NCBI RefSeq assembly: GCF_036417355.1
Contig: NZ_CP143889.1
Location: 2,976,001-3,040,000, forward strand
DNA length: 64,000 nt
Source of the DNA: Akkermansia sp. RCC_12PD
GTDB taxonomy: Bacteria > Verrucomicrobiota > Verrucomicrobiia > Verrucomicrobiales > Akkermansiaceae
Direction of reading: 5' to 3'
The notes beneath the pieces are model-generated. The model did no database searches and was not told where the DNA came from. It worked only from the letters and a program-made list of their open reading frames with translations. Positions 45,931 through 55,465 of the stretch are shown piece after piece. The position numbers and the translations under genes were made by a program. Numbering within the stretch: position 1 is the stretch's first letter; every line of letters begins with the position of its first letter.

Positions 45931-47100
45931 TCAGGAGAGTGTCTTGACGAAGCGCTCCATGCGGTTGCAGGCTTCCTTGATTTGATCGTAGGCCGTGGCA
46001 TAGCAGCAGCGCAGGAAGCCTTCCCCGCTTTTCCCGAAGGCGGTACCCGGCACGGCCGCCACTTGTTCCTCCATCAGGAGACGTGTAGCGAATTCCTTGC
46101 TGCTGAGTCCGAATTTGGAGATATCCGGGAAGACGTAGAACGCACCGCCGGGCATATGGCAGTCCATTCCTATTTCATTGAAGCGCTTCACCAGGTAGTC
46201 ACGCCGCTGGCGGTAGCTTTCCCGCATCTTGAGCATGGCATTCGTACCGTTTTCCAATGCCTCAATGGCCGCTTCCTGAGAGGTGATGGGCGCGCAAAGC
46301 ATGGAGTACTGATGGATTTTCATCATGGCGGAGATGAGGGGTTCCGGCCCGCAAGCGTAACCGAGGCGGAATCCTGTCATCGCAAAGGCCTTGGAGACGC
46401 CGTGCAGCAGCAGCGTGCGTTCCCTCATGCCCGGCAGCGCGGCGATGGAGACATGCGGCTTGCCGTCGTAGCGCAGTTCGCTGTAGATTTCATCCGTCAG
46501 CACAATGAGATCGTGCTTGATGCAGATGCGCGCGATTTCCTGGAGGGTTTCCACCGGAGCCACGGCCCCGGTCGGGTTCGTGGGGAAGTTGAGCATCAGC
46601 ACCTTGGTTCTGGGGGTGATGGCGGCTTCCAGCACGGCAGGATTGAGGGCGAAGAGATCCTGCTTGCTCGTAGGCACGGCGGTAGCCACTCCGTAAGCCA
46701 TCCTGACGCTGGGCGCGTAGGAGACGTAGCAGGGTTCGTGGTACAGCACTTCATCCCCCGGATTCAGGACGGCGCGGAGAGCCAGGTCAATGGCTTCACT
46801 GACGCCCACTGTCACCAGCACTTCGTTCAGCGGGTTGTAGTCCACATGGAAGAAACCGCGGACGTATTTGACAATGGACCGGCGCAGGGATTCCAGGCCA
46901 TAGTTGGAGGTGTAGGAGGTATGGCCTTTTTCCAGAGAGTAAATGGCGGCTTCCCGGATGTTCCACGGCGTAACAAAGTCCGGCTCCCCGACGCCCAGGG
47001 AGATGATGTCCGACCTGCCCGTGACCAGGTCAAAGAATTCCCGGATGCCGGAACGGGGTATGGAGCCTACCTGCTCCGCAATTTTATTCTGCCAGTTCAT
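45931..47100 (-). CDS. Class I/II pyridoxal-phosphate aminotransferase
   Basis: 389 residues. PLP motifs: ISLGVGEPDFVTPWNIREAA, YTSNYGLESLRRSI, MLNFPTNPTGAV with the conserved Asn, VLTDEIYSELRYDG, and the Schiff-base Lys in LLHGVSKAFAMTGFRLGYACG. This is the AspAT/AlaAT subgroup; the amino donor cannot be fixed from sequence. An Lrp-type regulator gene lies 27 bp upstream, suggesting joint expression and amino-acid-responsive control. Confidence 0.92.
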   Translation of the reverse strand: MNWQNKIAEQVGSIPRSGIREFFDLVTGRSDIISLGVGEPDFVTPWNIREAAIYSLEKGHTSYTSNYGLESLRRSIVKYVRGFFHVDYNPLNEVLVTVGVSEAIDLALRAVLNPGDEVLYHEPCYVSYAPSVRMAYGVATAVPTSKQDLFALNPAVLEAAITPRTKVLMLNFPTNPTGAVAPVETLQEIARICIKHDLIVLTDEIYSELRYDGKPHVSIAALPGMRERTLLLHGVSKAFAMTGFRLGYACGPEPLISAMMKIHQYSMLCAPITSQEAAIEALENGTNAMLKMRESYRQRRDYLVKRFNEIGMDCHMPGGAFYVFPDISKFGLSSKEFATRLLMEEQVAAVPGTAFGKSGEGFLRCCYATAYDQIKEACNRMERFVKTLS

Positions 47101-47127
47101 GATGTTTCCTTTCTTGACGGCAGAGGC

Positions 47128-47613
47128 TTACGGTGCAACGACGAGGCGTTCCGTCTGCGCGGGCGCTTCAAAGATACAGCCGTTTTTCTTGTAGGTTCTC
47201 AAATGGAAGTGCGTGGAAGTGGAGAGCACCCCTTCCAGTGTGGAGAGTTTTTCCGCTACAAACCGGGCAATGTCCCGCATGCTTTTGCCTTCCACCAGGA
47301 CAAGCAGGTCAAATCCGCCGCTCGCCAGGTAGCAGGAGGATACTTCGTCAAAGCGGGAGATGCGCATCGCCAGGCGGTCGAATCCGCCGTCGCGTTCCGG
47401 AGTCATCTTCACTTCAATGAACGCCGCCACCTTGTTATCGTGTTCGTATTCCTCGTTCACCACGGCCTGGTAGCCCACGATCAGCCCTTCCCGTTCCCAT
47501 TGCTCGCGCTGGGCCCGCACGGCTTCTTCAGTCATGTCAAGACGTTCGGCCAATTCGCCATCGCTCAAGCGCGCTTGAGTCGCCAATAACTGTAAAAGAG
47601 GTGCGGAGGACAT
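47128..47613 (-). CDS. Lrp/AsnC family transcriptional regulator
   Basis: 161 residues. N-terminal winged HTH (LLATQARLSDGELAERLDMTEEAVRAQREQWEREGLIVGY) and a C-terminal RAM/AsnC ligand domain (AAFIEVKMTPERDGGFDRLAMRIS, CYLASGGFDLLVLVEGKSMRDIARFV). Such proteins sense amino acids and form octamers. The gene is first in the leftward group with the aminotransferase, which is the likely target. Divergent from the SNF2 helicase. Confidence 0.92.
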   Translation of the reverse strand: MSSAPLLQLLATQARLSDGELAERLDMTEEAVRAQREQWEREGLIVGYQAVVNEEYEHDNKVAAFIEVKMTPERDGGFDRLAMRISRFDEVSSCYLASGGFDLLVLVEGKSMRDIARFVAEKLSTLEGVLSTSTHFHLRTYKKNGCIFEAPAQTERLVVAP

Positions 47614-47917
47614 AAATTTTCAGAGATAAAAGACTCTTTTGAAGCTGGCGTGTCAAGGATACATATTCCGGAAGACTGACATTCTCCTTTCCCGGGCCCT
47701 TTCATTCAAGCGCCTCATTTGAAGCCGGGACCATGCCTGTAAAAAGGGAACGCCATCGTTATCAACACAATAATAATCGTTTTAAACATTCGTTAGAATT
47801 AATTTCAGAGAATAGTTGCTCTAATCCGCCTTTTGTGCCATAATAAAGTGCATAGACCTATAGCGTCCTTTTTCCGGGGAACGCTGGACACCAATTTTTA
47901 TATGACAGTTTGACATT
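47614..47917. other. Divergent promoter region between the Lrp-type regulator and the SNF2 helicase
   Basis: About 300 bp, AT-rich in its middle (ATAATAATCGTTTTAAAC near 47770). Likely holds promoters in both directions and a regulator binding site; no gene and no confident -35/-10 pair identified. Confidence 0.5.
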
Positions 47918-50900
47918 ATGAGTATGGCACTTAATCCTGACAGGGCTACCCTGAACTTTCTCAATGCCTTCCCGGAAGAAATCCGGCTGCGCGGTGAAAA
48001 GCTGCAAAAAGACGGAGCAGTTACACAAATTTTCGGCAATCATTTATATATTCAGGGCCGTGTGGAAGACGCGCACGGCGTCCACCGGGTGAATCTCCGC
48101 CTTCAGGGGAACAGGTGGTTCGGAGCATGTTCCACGGAAGACGAAGATCTGGCGGGCGCGGCCATGTATGCCACCATGCTGGAACGCATGTACCGCGGCC
48201 AGGACCTTCCGGAATCCCCCAACGAACTGAACGACGTTCCCCTGCTGGACATTCTGGAAGAGAAGCTGGGCCGCGAGCTGGACGACAAGGAGGCTGATTA
48301 CGTAGGCAAGCTGGAAAAGCGCTACCGCCGTTTCGCCATTGAGCAGGAAATCCATGACCACGACATGGTACGCCTGAATCCACGGTGGGAAATCACCACC
48401 TATGATCCGCTGGAGCTGTGGCCGGTCCCGCCGACGAATATTCTGGAATTCTGGAATTACATTGCCTATGCCTTCAACAAGAGGCGCTTGCCCTATCCGG
48501 AGTTCATGGAGAGCATCACGGACCTGGAAAAGGTGCAGCACAAGATTCACGAGTGGGAACGCTCACGGGAGGTAGGCACCTGGTACGACCGCATCCAGTC
48601 CGTCAACGAACGGCCGCCCCAGCCTCCGCGCGGCGAGTTGTTCATGCGGCTCGTCTCCACCATCAACGAAGGGCACTTCGAATACCGCCATTCCCTGAAG
48701 CAGGACTGGATTCCCGTCCGGGAAAAACAGGACCTGGAACATCTGGAAAACCTGCATGAACGCGCCGCCGTGCGCATGGACGCCCAGACGGAAATCCTGC
48801 TGGTATCCCTGGCCGATTACGCCCATGAGGAAGACGCCCTGACGCTGGACCTGGACCAGGAGGCCGCCTGCGCCCTGATGAACAAGCTTTTCCACCAGCC
48901 CGCACTGAAGGGATATCTGGTGAATCTGGATGAGAATTATTTCAAGGTGGTGGACGAACCGCTCAAGTGGGTCTGCCAGGACGATCCCATTGAGCCGGAC
49001 TGCTACGCGCTTCAGCTCGTCACTTCCTCCGGCATCAACGTTTCCCACTCCGTCAGGCAGCTTCCCGGCCAGCAGGAATTGTACCAGTCCGACGAAACCG
49101 TTTTCCCCGGCCCTCCCCGCTGGCTGGAGAGCACGGAAGTGGAACCCCGCTATTCCATCCCCAAGCAGGTCATCGACAGCCTGGAAGGCGTGGAATTCCT
49201 CCGCAAGATCGGAGCCACCCTGCCCCCCAGCATGGAGGACCGCGTGGTGGACATCGACCTGCGCGGCAGCTTTGACATGAAGATCGTGCGCGGCCTCACC
49301 TCCGCAGAAACGGAACACGTGCTGTGCGAAGTGACCGCCACGGACGCTTCCGGCTACCGCACGGAAAAACTCGGCAAGGACGGCTGGGAAGTGGCTCATC
49401 AGGAACCCATGCGCAACAAGGCGCTCCTGCGCTTCATCCGCGAACACCTTTACCCCATCCCCGGCCTGCTGGAGGAGATGGGCTTTTCCTACGATCCCCA
49501 GGTAGGGGCTTTCAAGGCGCGCGTCACGCGCCAGTTCCCTGAAAAGTTTGCGGAATGGGCCAAGCACCTGCCCGAAGAACTGACCGTGAACATGGATGAG
49601 AAGCTCAAGACGCTGCTGGCGGACCCGGTGGCGGCGGCCGTCCGGTTCGAGGTAGTCAACCAGGAGATCGACTGGTTCGACCTCCGCATCGTCATTGACG
49701 TGGAGGGCGTCCAGCTTTCCAAGGAACAAATCCGCGCCCTGGTGGCCGCCAGAGGCGGCTACGTCCGCATGGACGACGGCGGCTGGATGCGCCTGGAAAT
49801 CAAGCTGGACAACGACCAGCGCGACGCCGTTACCCGCCTGGGTCTGGACCCCTTCGACCTTTCCGGGGAAACCCACCGCATGCACGCCATGCAGCTCGCG
49901 GACCCCAAGGCCGCGGAAGTGTTCGACCCGAAGGCATGGAAACGCATCAAGGACCGTACCGCGGAAATCCAGATCGACGTCAAACCGGACGTTCCCAGCC
50001 AGCTTCAGGCTACCCTGCGCCCCTACCAGATCGACGGCTTCCACTTCCTGGCCTACCTGGCCACGAACGGGTTCGGCGGCATTCTGGCGGACGACATGGG
50101 CTTGGGCAAAACCATCCAGTCCATTACTTACGTTCTGTGGCTGCGCGAGGAATACGCACGCAAGAACAAGTCCAGGAAAAAGCTCGCCGTTCCTCCGGTA
50201 CTCATCGTGTGCCCCAAATCCGTGCTGGACGTATGGGCGGGGGAAACGGAGAAATTCGCCCCCGGCGTGCGCGTTCTCGTCATCCGCAGCAAGGACCAGG
50301 CCAATCTGGAGGACATCAACAAGAATTACGACATGGTCGTGGTCAACTACGCCCAGCTCCGCGTCTGCGGAGAAACTCTGAACCAGATCAAATGGCTCAC
50401 GGTCATTCTGGACGAAGGCCAGCAGATCAAGAACCCGGATTCCAAGGCCGCCAAGGCCGCGCGGGACATCGTTTCCTACAACCGCCTCGTCCTCTCCGGC
50501 ACGCCTATTGAAAACCGCCTGCTGGATATGTGGTCCCTCATGGCTTTCGCCATGCCCGGCGTGCTCGGCTCCCGTTCCTACTTCAAGAAGAGGTTCGACA
50601 AACGCAAGGACCCACAGAGCCAGAACCGCCTGGCCGCCCGCCTGAAGCCCTTCCTCTTGCGCCGTACCAAGTCCCAGGTGGCAAAAGACCTGCCGCCCAG
50701 AACGGAAGAGGAAGTGTACGCCAAGATGGAAGGCATCCAGAGCCAGCTTTACAAGGCGGAACTGCGCCGCATTCAACAGGCCCTGCTCGGCCTGGATTCG
50801 GACGAATCCGTGAAGAAGAACAGCTTTGCCATTCTTCAGGGCCTCATGCGCCTGCGCCAGATTTGCTGCCATCCCGGCCTGGTGGACCCGAAGTACGCCA

Positions 50901-51433
50901 AGGAGGATAGCGCCAAGATGACCGCCCTGTTCTACCTGCTGGACCAGCTCCGGGAGGAAGGGCACAAGGTGCTCGTCTTTTCCCAGTTCGTTTCCATGCT
51001 GGAAATCATCAAGAATCGCCTGGAAGCGGAGAACCGTCCGCTCAACTACCTCACGGGCCAGACCAAGGACCGCCGCGGGGAAATCGAAAAGTTCCAGACG
51101 ACCAAGGACCCGTCCGTCTTCCTTCTTTCCCTGAAAGCCGGGGGCGCCGGCCTCAACCTGACTTCCGCCTCCTACGTCATTCTGTACGATCCGTGGTGGA
51201 ACCCGGCTGTGGAAAGCCAGGCCATCGACCGTACGCACCGCATCGGCCAGAAGAACAAGGTAATCGCCTATCGTCTTCTGACGAAGGATTCCGTGGAAGA
51301 GAAAATCCGCATCCTCCAGCACCAGAAGAACCAGCTGGTTGCCAACGTGCTTGGAGACGAAGGCTTCACGTCCAGCCTCGGCATTGACGACCTGAACTTT
51401 ATCCTCAACCACGGGGACGACGAGGAAGGTTAA
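47918..51433 (+). CDS. Large SNF2-family DEAD/DEAH helicase
   Basis: 1171 residues. The C-terminal ~480 residues form the Snf2 ATPase: LRPYQIDGFHFLAYLATNG, Walker A in ADDMGLGKTIQS, Walker B as VILDEGQQIKNPDSK, LSGTPIENRLLDMWSLM, and C-lobe LVFSQFVSMLEIIK and AIDRTHRIGQ (motif VI). The long N-terminal part, about 690 residues, is acidic and unlike known accessory domains that I recognise. Such proteins remodel protein-DNA complexes, for example recycling RNA polymerase, but the target here is unknown. Monocistronic, ending at a terminator. Confidence 0.93.
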   Translation: MSMALNPDRATLNFLNAFPEEIRLRGEKLQKDGAVTQIFGNHLYIQGRVEDAHGVHRVNLRLQGNRWFGACSTEDEDLAGAAMYATMLERMYRGQDLPESPNELNDVPLLDILEEKLGRELDDKEADYVGKLEKRYRRFAIEQEIHDHDMVRLNPRWEITTYDPLELWPVPPTNILEFWNYIAYAFNKRRLPYPEFMESITDLEKVQHKIHEWERSREVGTWYDRIQSVNERPPQPPRGELFMRLVSTINEGHFEYRHSLKQDWIPVREKQDLEHLENLHERAAVRMDAQTEILLVSLADYAHEEDALTLDLDQEAACALMNKLFHQPALKGYLVNLDENYFKVVDEPLKWVCQDDPIEPDCYALQLVTSSGINVSHSVRQLPGQQELYQSDETVFPGPPRWLESTEVEPRYSIPKQVIDSLEGVEFLRKIGATLPPSMEDRVVDIDLRGSFDMKIVRGLTSAETEHVLCEVTATDASGYRTEKLGKDGWEVAHQEPMRNKALLRFIREHLYPIPGLLEEMGFSYDPQVGAFKARVTRQFPEKFAEWAKHLPEELTVNMDEKLKTLLADPVAAAVRFEVVNQEIDWFDLRIVIDVEGVQLSKEQIRALVAARGGYVRMDDGGWMRLEIKLDNDQRDAVTRLGLDPFDLSGETHRMHAMQLADPKAAEVFDPKAWKRIKDRTAEIQIDVKPDVPSQLQATLRPYQIDGFHFLAYLATNGFGGILADDMGLGKTIQSITYVLWLREEYARKNKSRKKLAVPPVLIVCPKSVLDVWAGETEKFAPGVRVLVIRSKDQANLEDINKNYDMVVVNYAQLRVCGETLNQIKWLTVILDEGQQIKNPDSKAAKAARDIVSYNRLVLSGTPIENRLLDMWSLMAFAMPGVLGSRSYFKKRFDKRKDPQSQNRLAARLKPFLLRRTKSQVAKDLPPRTEEEVYAKMEGIQSQLYKAELRRIQQALLGLDSDESVKKNSFAILQGLMRLRQICCHPGLVDPKYAKEDSAKMTALFYLLDQLREEGHKVLVFSQFVSMLEIIKNRLEAENRPLNYLTGQTKDRRGEIEKFQTTKDPSVFLLSLKAGGAGLNLTSASYVILYDPWWNPAVESQAIDRTHRIGQKNKVIAYRLLTKDSVEEKIRILQHQKNQLVANVLGDEGFTSSLGIDDLNFILNHGDDEEG

Positions 51434-51480
51434 AGCCGTCCGGCACTGCCGGATGGCAGTGGTCCATGATGAAAGACCAG

Positions 51481-51514
51481 AAAAAGGGCAGGATTCCTAT
51501 TCCCGCCCTTTTTT
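51481..51514 (+). terminator. Terminator of the SNF2 gene
   Basis: 9-bp stem AAAAAGGGC (51481-51489) with GCCCTTTTT (51505-51513), a 15-nt loop and T-rich end. Confidence 0.7.
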
Positions 51515-51577
51515 CATCATCGGTTTTGGCACTGTTTCAGCGGCATGGCCGCTGAAATGTCCATTCGCCAGGCAGCA

Positions 51578-51955
51578 TCACCAAGTCAGGCTGACGGGGT
51601 CCGTATGGTAGAGCATGCCGCCCTCGTCCCGGACAAGAAGCGTGAGCTGGATGCGCGCGGGAAGGCGAAGCATCTGAAGGCCGTTGAAGGCGAAAATCTG
51701 CCCCTGGCACAGCAGGGGGCGGGAACCGAAGAGTTCATCCCCCTCAATGACCTGCGTGCCGTCCTGGTGGGAACGGACGGTCCATTTTTTGCCGATGATG
51801 CGCACGGCCCCGTCCCCCATGTTGCGGATGCTCACATTGTAGGGCACGGGGATGCGCCCGTCGTCGCCCGCCATTTGCTGCAATTCCTGATCCTGGGAAT
51901 ACAGATTGCGCGGAGAAAGACGCACGTTCAGGCTCGTCAAGAGGGGAAGCACCAT
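51578..51955 (-). CDS. ApaG-domain protein
   Basis: 125 residues. The ApaG (DUF525) fibronectin-like fold is suggested by VPYNVSIRNMGDGAVRIIGKKW, then SHQDGTQVIEGDELFGSRPLLCQGQIFAFNG, which parallels the family's xxGxGVxGxQPxLxPGxxFxYxSG stretch. ApaG proteins are linked to divalent cation and Ap4A biology without a settled mechanism. The conserved Gly-x-Gly pair is partly altered. It starts 15 bp after the leftward secreted-protein gene and is probably its operon partner. Confidence 0.75.
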   Translation of the reverse strand: MVLPLLTSLNVRLSPRNLYSQDQELQQMAGDDGRIPVPYNVSIRNMGDGAVRIIGKKWTVRSHQDGTQVIEGDELFGSRPLLCQGQIFAFNGLQMLRLPARIQLTLLVRDEGGMLYHTDPVSLTW

Positions 51956-51970
51956 AAGGAACAGGGAGAG

Positions 51971-52861
51971 TTATGATTCCGCGGGCGCCAGCGCCGCCTT
52001 CATCAGCTCCAGCGTCGTCTTGCGCAGGGCTTCCACTCCCGCCTTCGTAGGCTTGGCTCCTGGAGCCAGCGTCATCTGCTCCTGCAACGTGGTCAGTAGG
52101 TTCATGATTTTGCCGATGTCCCGGCGTTCCTTCATTTCCGGCTCCACTCCGTCCAGAATGTAATGGAAGTATTCCGGCACGTCCGGCTGAAAAATGACTT
52201 TGGCCTTGTCTTCGGAGAATTTGTTGTCCAGGGCCGCCGTAGCGGCATCCAGCGCCCGAATCCAGCCGCCTAGGCCGATCAGGTTAGCCATGTCGGAATC
52301 ACGCAGGGAGGCAAGCTCCTGCTCCACGTCGGACTGGATCAGGGCCAGATTATTCTTGAAACTGCCCAAATCGCCGTCCTCCGCATTTTTCAGCAGGCTG
52401 GCGGCGTGGCGGTTTACGCGCTCTCCGGCTCCTATCGCCTTCGCGTAGTTGGAGAGGTCCAGCGCAATGGGCTTCACTTCGTTCATCTTGCCGCACTGCA
52501 CGATGACAAAGCCGTCCGCCATCATTCCTCCCAGTTGAAGAGCCAGTGAGCAGCGGTCCATCGGCGGCCGTTCCGGACGCGGACGCAGGGCCGCGTTTTC
52601 CGGGATTTCCGGCAGTCCCTCCAGGTCTTCAAAAATCTTGCGGATGGACGGGGCGGTAAATTCGTTGATTCCCAATTCCTCATTCATATGGGAGTCGTCC
52701 AGAAGGCGCTCCGGAATGGCCGGCTGGGACTGCCTGTCAGGCTGCGGAAGCTGGATGTCCAGCACGGCGCCGTCCCTTTCAGGTGCTTCTTCCCCGGGAT
52801 CGGCAAATGCCATTCCCCCCGTCACGGATACGGCCGCGGCCAGCAGATAAAATCTCTTCAT
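51971..52861 (-). CDS. Hypothetical secreted protein
   Basis: 296 residues from MKRFYLLAAAVSVTGG, with signal peptide ending MAFADPG. The mature protein is acidic N-terminally and mostly helical C-terminally (LGGWIRALDAATAALDNKF, DIGKIMNLLTTLQEQMTL). One Cys pair (MDRCSLALQ, VIVQCGKMN) might form a disulfide. An in-frame ATG four codons upstream is possible. No known domain was recognised. It precedes the ApaG-like gene by 15 bp. Confidence 0.65.
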   Translation of the reverse strand: MKRFYLLAAAVSVTGGMAFADPGEEAPERDGAVLDIQLPQPDRQSQPAIPERLLDDSHMNEELGINEFTAPSIRKIFEDLEGLPEIPENAALRPRPERPPMDRCSLALQLGGMMADGFVIVQCGKMNEVKPIALDLSNYAKAIGAGERVNRHAASLLKNAEDGDLGSFKNNLALIQSDVEQELASLRDSDMANLIGLGGWIRALDAATAALDNKFSEDKAKVIFQPDVPEYFHYILDGVEPEMKERRDIGKIMNLLTTLQEQMTLAPGAKPTKAGVEALRKTTLELMKAALAPAES

Positions 52862-52995
52862 AACAATATTCAAAAAGGTTAGGCAAAACTGAATATGTCT
52901 TGACTCTCGGCTTATGGTGTCTTATACGGGCGTCGCGTCAAGGAAATCCCTTGCGTCTGACGCAAAAAGGATATTGAACAACCCATCCGCCCTGC

Positions 52996-54507
52996 ATGAA
53001 CTACAATTTTATCTGGCTCTTGTGCTATCTTCTGGTCCTCGTAGGCCTCGCCGGCTACGGTTTTCACCGCCTCACCATCGTTTACCTTTACTGGAAGAAC
53101 CGCAACAACAAGCCGCAGCCCAAATCCCGCTTCCGGGAGCTTCCCGTGGTCACGGTCCAGCTTCCCATGTTCAATGAAAAGTTCGTTGTGGACCGCCTTC
53201 TGGAATCCGTCGCCGCCCTGGACTACCCCAAGGACAAGCTGGAAATCCAGATTCTGGACGATTCCACGGACGATACGACGGAACAGTGCTACCGGAAGGT
53301 GGAGGAATTGAAGTCCCGCGGCTTTGACGCCGTCTGCATTCACCGCACGGACCGCACCGGTTTCAAGGCCGGAGCGCTGGAAGCGGCCACCAAGGTTGCC
53401 AAGGGAGAATTCCTGCTGATCCTGGACGCCGACTTCGTCCCGGAACCCGACCTTCTGCAAAAGACCATTCATTATTTCACGGATGAAGGCGTCGGCCTTG
53501 TCCAGACCCGCTGGGGCCATATCAACCGGGAATACAACCTTCTTACCCGCGTCCAGGGCATGTACCTGGACGGCCACTTCGCCATGGAACAGACGGCCCG
53601 CAACCGTTCCGGACGCTTTTTCACGTTCAACGGCACTGCCGGCATCTGGCGCAAATGCGTGATCGGCGACGCAGGCGGCTGGTCCCACGATACGCTGACG
53701 GAGGACATGGACCTTTCCTACCGCGTCCAGCTCAAGGGATGGCGCTTCATTTACCTGAACGACGTGGTAACCCCCGCGGAACTTCCTGTGGACATGGACG
53801 GCTTCAAGTCCCAGCAGCACCGCTGGACAAAGGGCTCCATTCAGGTCTGCCAGAAGATACTGCTGGACATCTGGCGTTCCAAGGCTCCGCTGAAAGCCAA
53901 GGTGGAGGCCACCACCCATCTTACCTGCAATTATTCCTACCTTCTTCTGGCCCTGCTCTGCTTCCTGGTGTACCCCATCTGCACGCAGCGCATCCCGGAA
54001 AATGAAACGGTGGTCATGTGGTTCGTGAACGTGGCTCTGTTTTTCCTGACCAGCGTGGCCGTCTGCATCTTTTACATGAGCGCCCAGATCGTGGTGCGTC
54101 CCAAGTCCTGGTGGAAGGAACTTCCCTACCTGCCTCTTCTGCTCACCCTGAGCGTGGGCATGGCGGTCAACAACGCCAAGGCCGTTCTGGAAGCCATCTT
54201 CGGCCACCAGTCCGCCTTTGTCCGCACGCCCAAGTACGGCGTGGAACAGAAGGAAAACAGGCAGCATGTCTCCCAGCTCAAACGCAACGGGTACAAGGCG
54301 ATCAAATCCGTTGTCATTCCCGTGCTTGAAATCGCCTGCGGCACTTTCTTCCTGAACCTGATCATCCTGATGATACGCCAGGGCCACTATATTTCCCCCA
54401 TCCTGATGATTCCCTTCCTGGGATTCTATTACACCGGGTTCTGCTCCCTGGGCCGCATGATTTCCAATCTGATGCCCGCCCGGCAAACCGCCAAAGCCAA
54501 GAACTAG
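52996..54507 (+). CDS. Membrane glycosyltransferase family 2 (cellulose synthase-like)
   Basis: 503 residues. N-terminal membrane segment (IWLLCYLLVLVGLAGYGF), then a GT-A domain: LPVVTVQLPMFNEKFVVDRLLESV, QILDDSTDDTT, LLILDADFVPEPDLL (D-x-D) and, after TEDMDLSYRVQLKGW, the QQHRWTKGS box (QxxRW) of processive enzymes. At least four C-terminal membrane segments follow. It probably makes or extends a glycolipid or polysaccharide at the inner membrane; the product is unknown. An L,D-transpeptidase gene follows after 9 bp. Confidence 0.9.
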   Translation: MNYNFIWLLCYLLVLVGLAGYGFHRLTIVYLYWKNRNNKPQPKSRFRELPVVTVQLPMFNEKFVVDRLLESVAALDYPKDKLEIQILDDSTDDTTEQCYRKVEELKSRGFDAVCIHRTDRTGFKAGALEAATKVAKGEFLLILDADFVPEPDLLQKTIHYFTDEGVGLVQTRWGHINREYNLLTRVQGMYLDGHFAMEQTARNRSGRFFTFNGTAGIWRKCVIGDAGGWSHDTLTEDMDLSYRVQLKGWRFIYLNDVVTPAELPVDMDGFKSQQHRWTKGSIQVCQKILLDIWRSKAPLKAKVEATTHLTCNYSYLLLALLCFLVYPICTQRIPENETVVMWFVNVALFFLTSVAVCIFYMSAQIVVRPKSWWKELPYLPLLLTLSVGMAVNNAKAVLEAIFGHQSAFVRTPKYGVEQKENRQHVSQLKRNGYKAIKSVVIPVLEIACGTFFLNLIILMIRQGHYISPILMIPFLGFYYTGFCSLGRMISNLMPARQTAKAKN

Positions 54508-54516
54508 CCGCCTCCC

Positions 54517-55368
54517 ATGCCTGCGCCTCTCTCGCAAGCACGCCTGATTCAACTGACCGTTACCGCTGTTGCGGTGCTCGGTGCCCTCGTTTCCTGCACC
54601 GGCAGGGACTACCAGCCTACTGCCATCGTCAAGGACGGCGTGGTCGTCAGCGTCCGGGACCAGAAAATGGCCGTCATGCGCGGCGGCAAGGTCGTAAAGA
54701 CCTACCCGGTCAGCACATCCAAATTCGGACTCGGGGACGGCAAGGGAAGTTGCCGTACTCCGCTGGGCGCGCACCGGATTGCCGCCAAGATAGGGACAAA
54801 CCAGCCCAAGGGCATGGTGTTTAAAAGCCGGAAGCCCACCGGGGAATGCGTGGCGCCGAATTCTCCCGGCCGCGACCCTATCGTCACGCGCATCATGTGG
54901 CTGAAGGGCGTGGAATCCCGCAACCGGAACGCCTATTCCCGCCTGATCTACATTCACGGAACGGCGGAGGAACGCACCATCGGCACTCCCGCCTCCTACG
55001 GTTGCATCCGCATGAAGAGCGACGACGTGTATGAAGCTTTCAACCTGGTCAATACTGGAGACCCCGTGGTGATTGAACGCTGCTCCATCAGCGCCTCCCT
55101 GAAAGCGCTGGAAGAGGCGGAAAGAATGCAGAACACCCCCCTTCTGGTCATGGCCCCCGCCCCGGCAGCCGCAGAGCCCCACAATACGGCTTCCCTGGTT
55201 TCCTACCGCCACCGGTCTTCCCGCCCCCCTGCCGTGGCCCTGACGCACAAGCAGACCACCGCCAAAAAGAAGGCCGCCTCCCGGACTCAAACCATACAGT
55301 CCCGCAAGGCGAAAAGCGGCAAGTCCGCGTCCCGCTCCTCCAAAACATCGCGGTCCCGCCGCGGCTGA
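54517..55368 (+). CDS. L,D-transpeptidase (YkuD) lipoprotein
   Basis: 283 residues. The N-terminus has a hydrophobic stretch and lipobox LVSC (Cys at about 28), so it is probably lipid-anchored. The catalytic domain shows the family signature: IYIHGTAEERTIGTPASYGCIRMKSDDV (His-x-Gly, later Ser-x-Gly-Cys-Ile-Arg-Met) with the active-site Cys in SYGCIRM. These enzymes cross-link peptidoglycan or anchor proteins. The C-terminal ~50 residues are very basic (TKKKAASRT...SKTSRSRRG), perhaps for polyanion contact. It follows the glycosyltransferase by 9 bp. Confidence 0.9.
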   Translation: MPAPLSQARLIQLTVTAVAVLGALVSCTGRDYQPTAIVKDGVVVSVRDQKMAVMRGGKVVKTYPVSTSKFGLGDGKGSCRTPLGAHRIAAKIGTNQPKGMVFKSRKPTGECVAPNSPGRDPIVTRIMWLKGVESRNRNAYSRLIYIHGTAEERTIGTPASYGCIRMKSDDVYEAFNLVNTGDPVVIERCSISASLKALEEAERMQNTPLLVMAPAPAAAEPHNTASLVSYRHRSSRPPAVALTHKQTTAKKKAASRTQTIQSRKAKSGKSASRSSKTSRSRRG

Positions 55369-55465
55369 TTTTTCTCCGCCCGGCTTCCTTCCTCTCCCGG
55401 CATGCCTGACACGGCTGTTTGAACGCGCGGTTGCGCGCCTTCGTCACATTTGTTAACATGCGCAT

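Noticed and set aside
45130-47589. 819-codon plus-strand ORF opposite the protease, aminotransferase and Lrp genes
   Set aside because: Shadow ORF spanning three recognised genes and their gaps.
48563-51412. Very long minus-strand ORF opposite the SNF2 gene
   Set aside because: Antisense shadow of a high-GC gene; His/Val/Gly-rich text without domains, while the plus strand has all helicase motifs.
52912-55290. 792-codon minus-strand ORF opposite the glycosyltransferase and L,D-transpeptidase
   Set aside because: Shadow ORF; both plus-strand genes are well supported.
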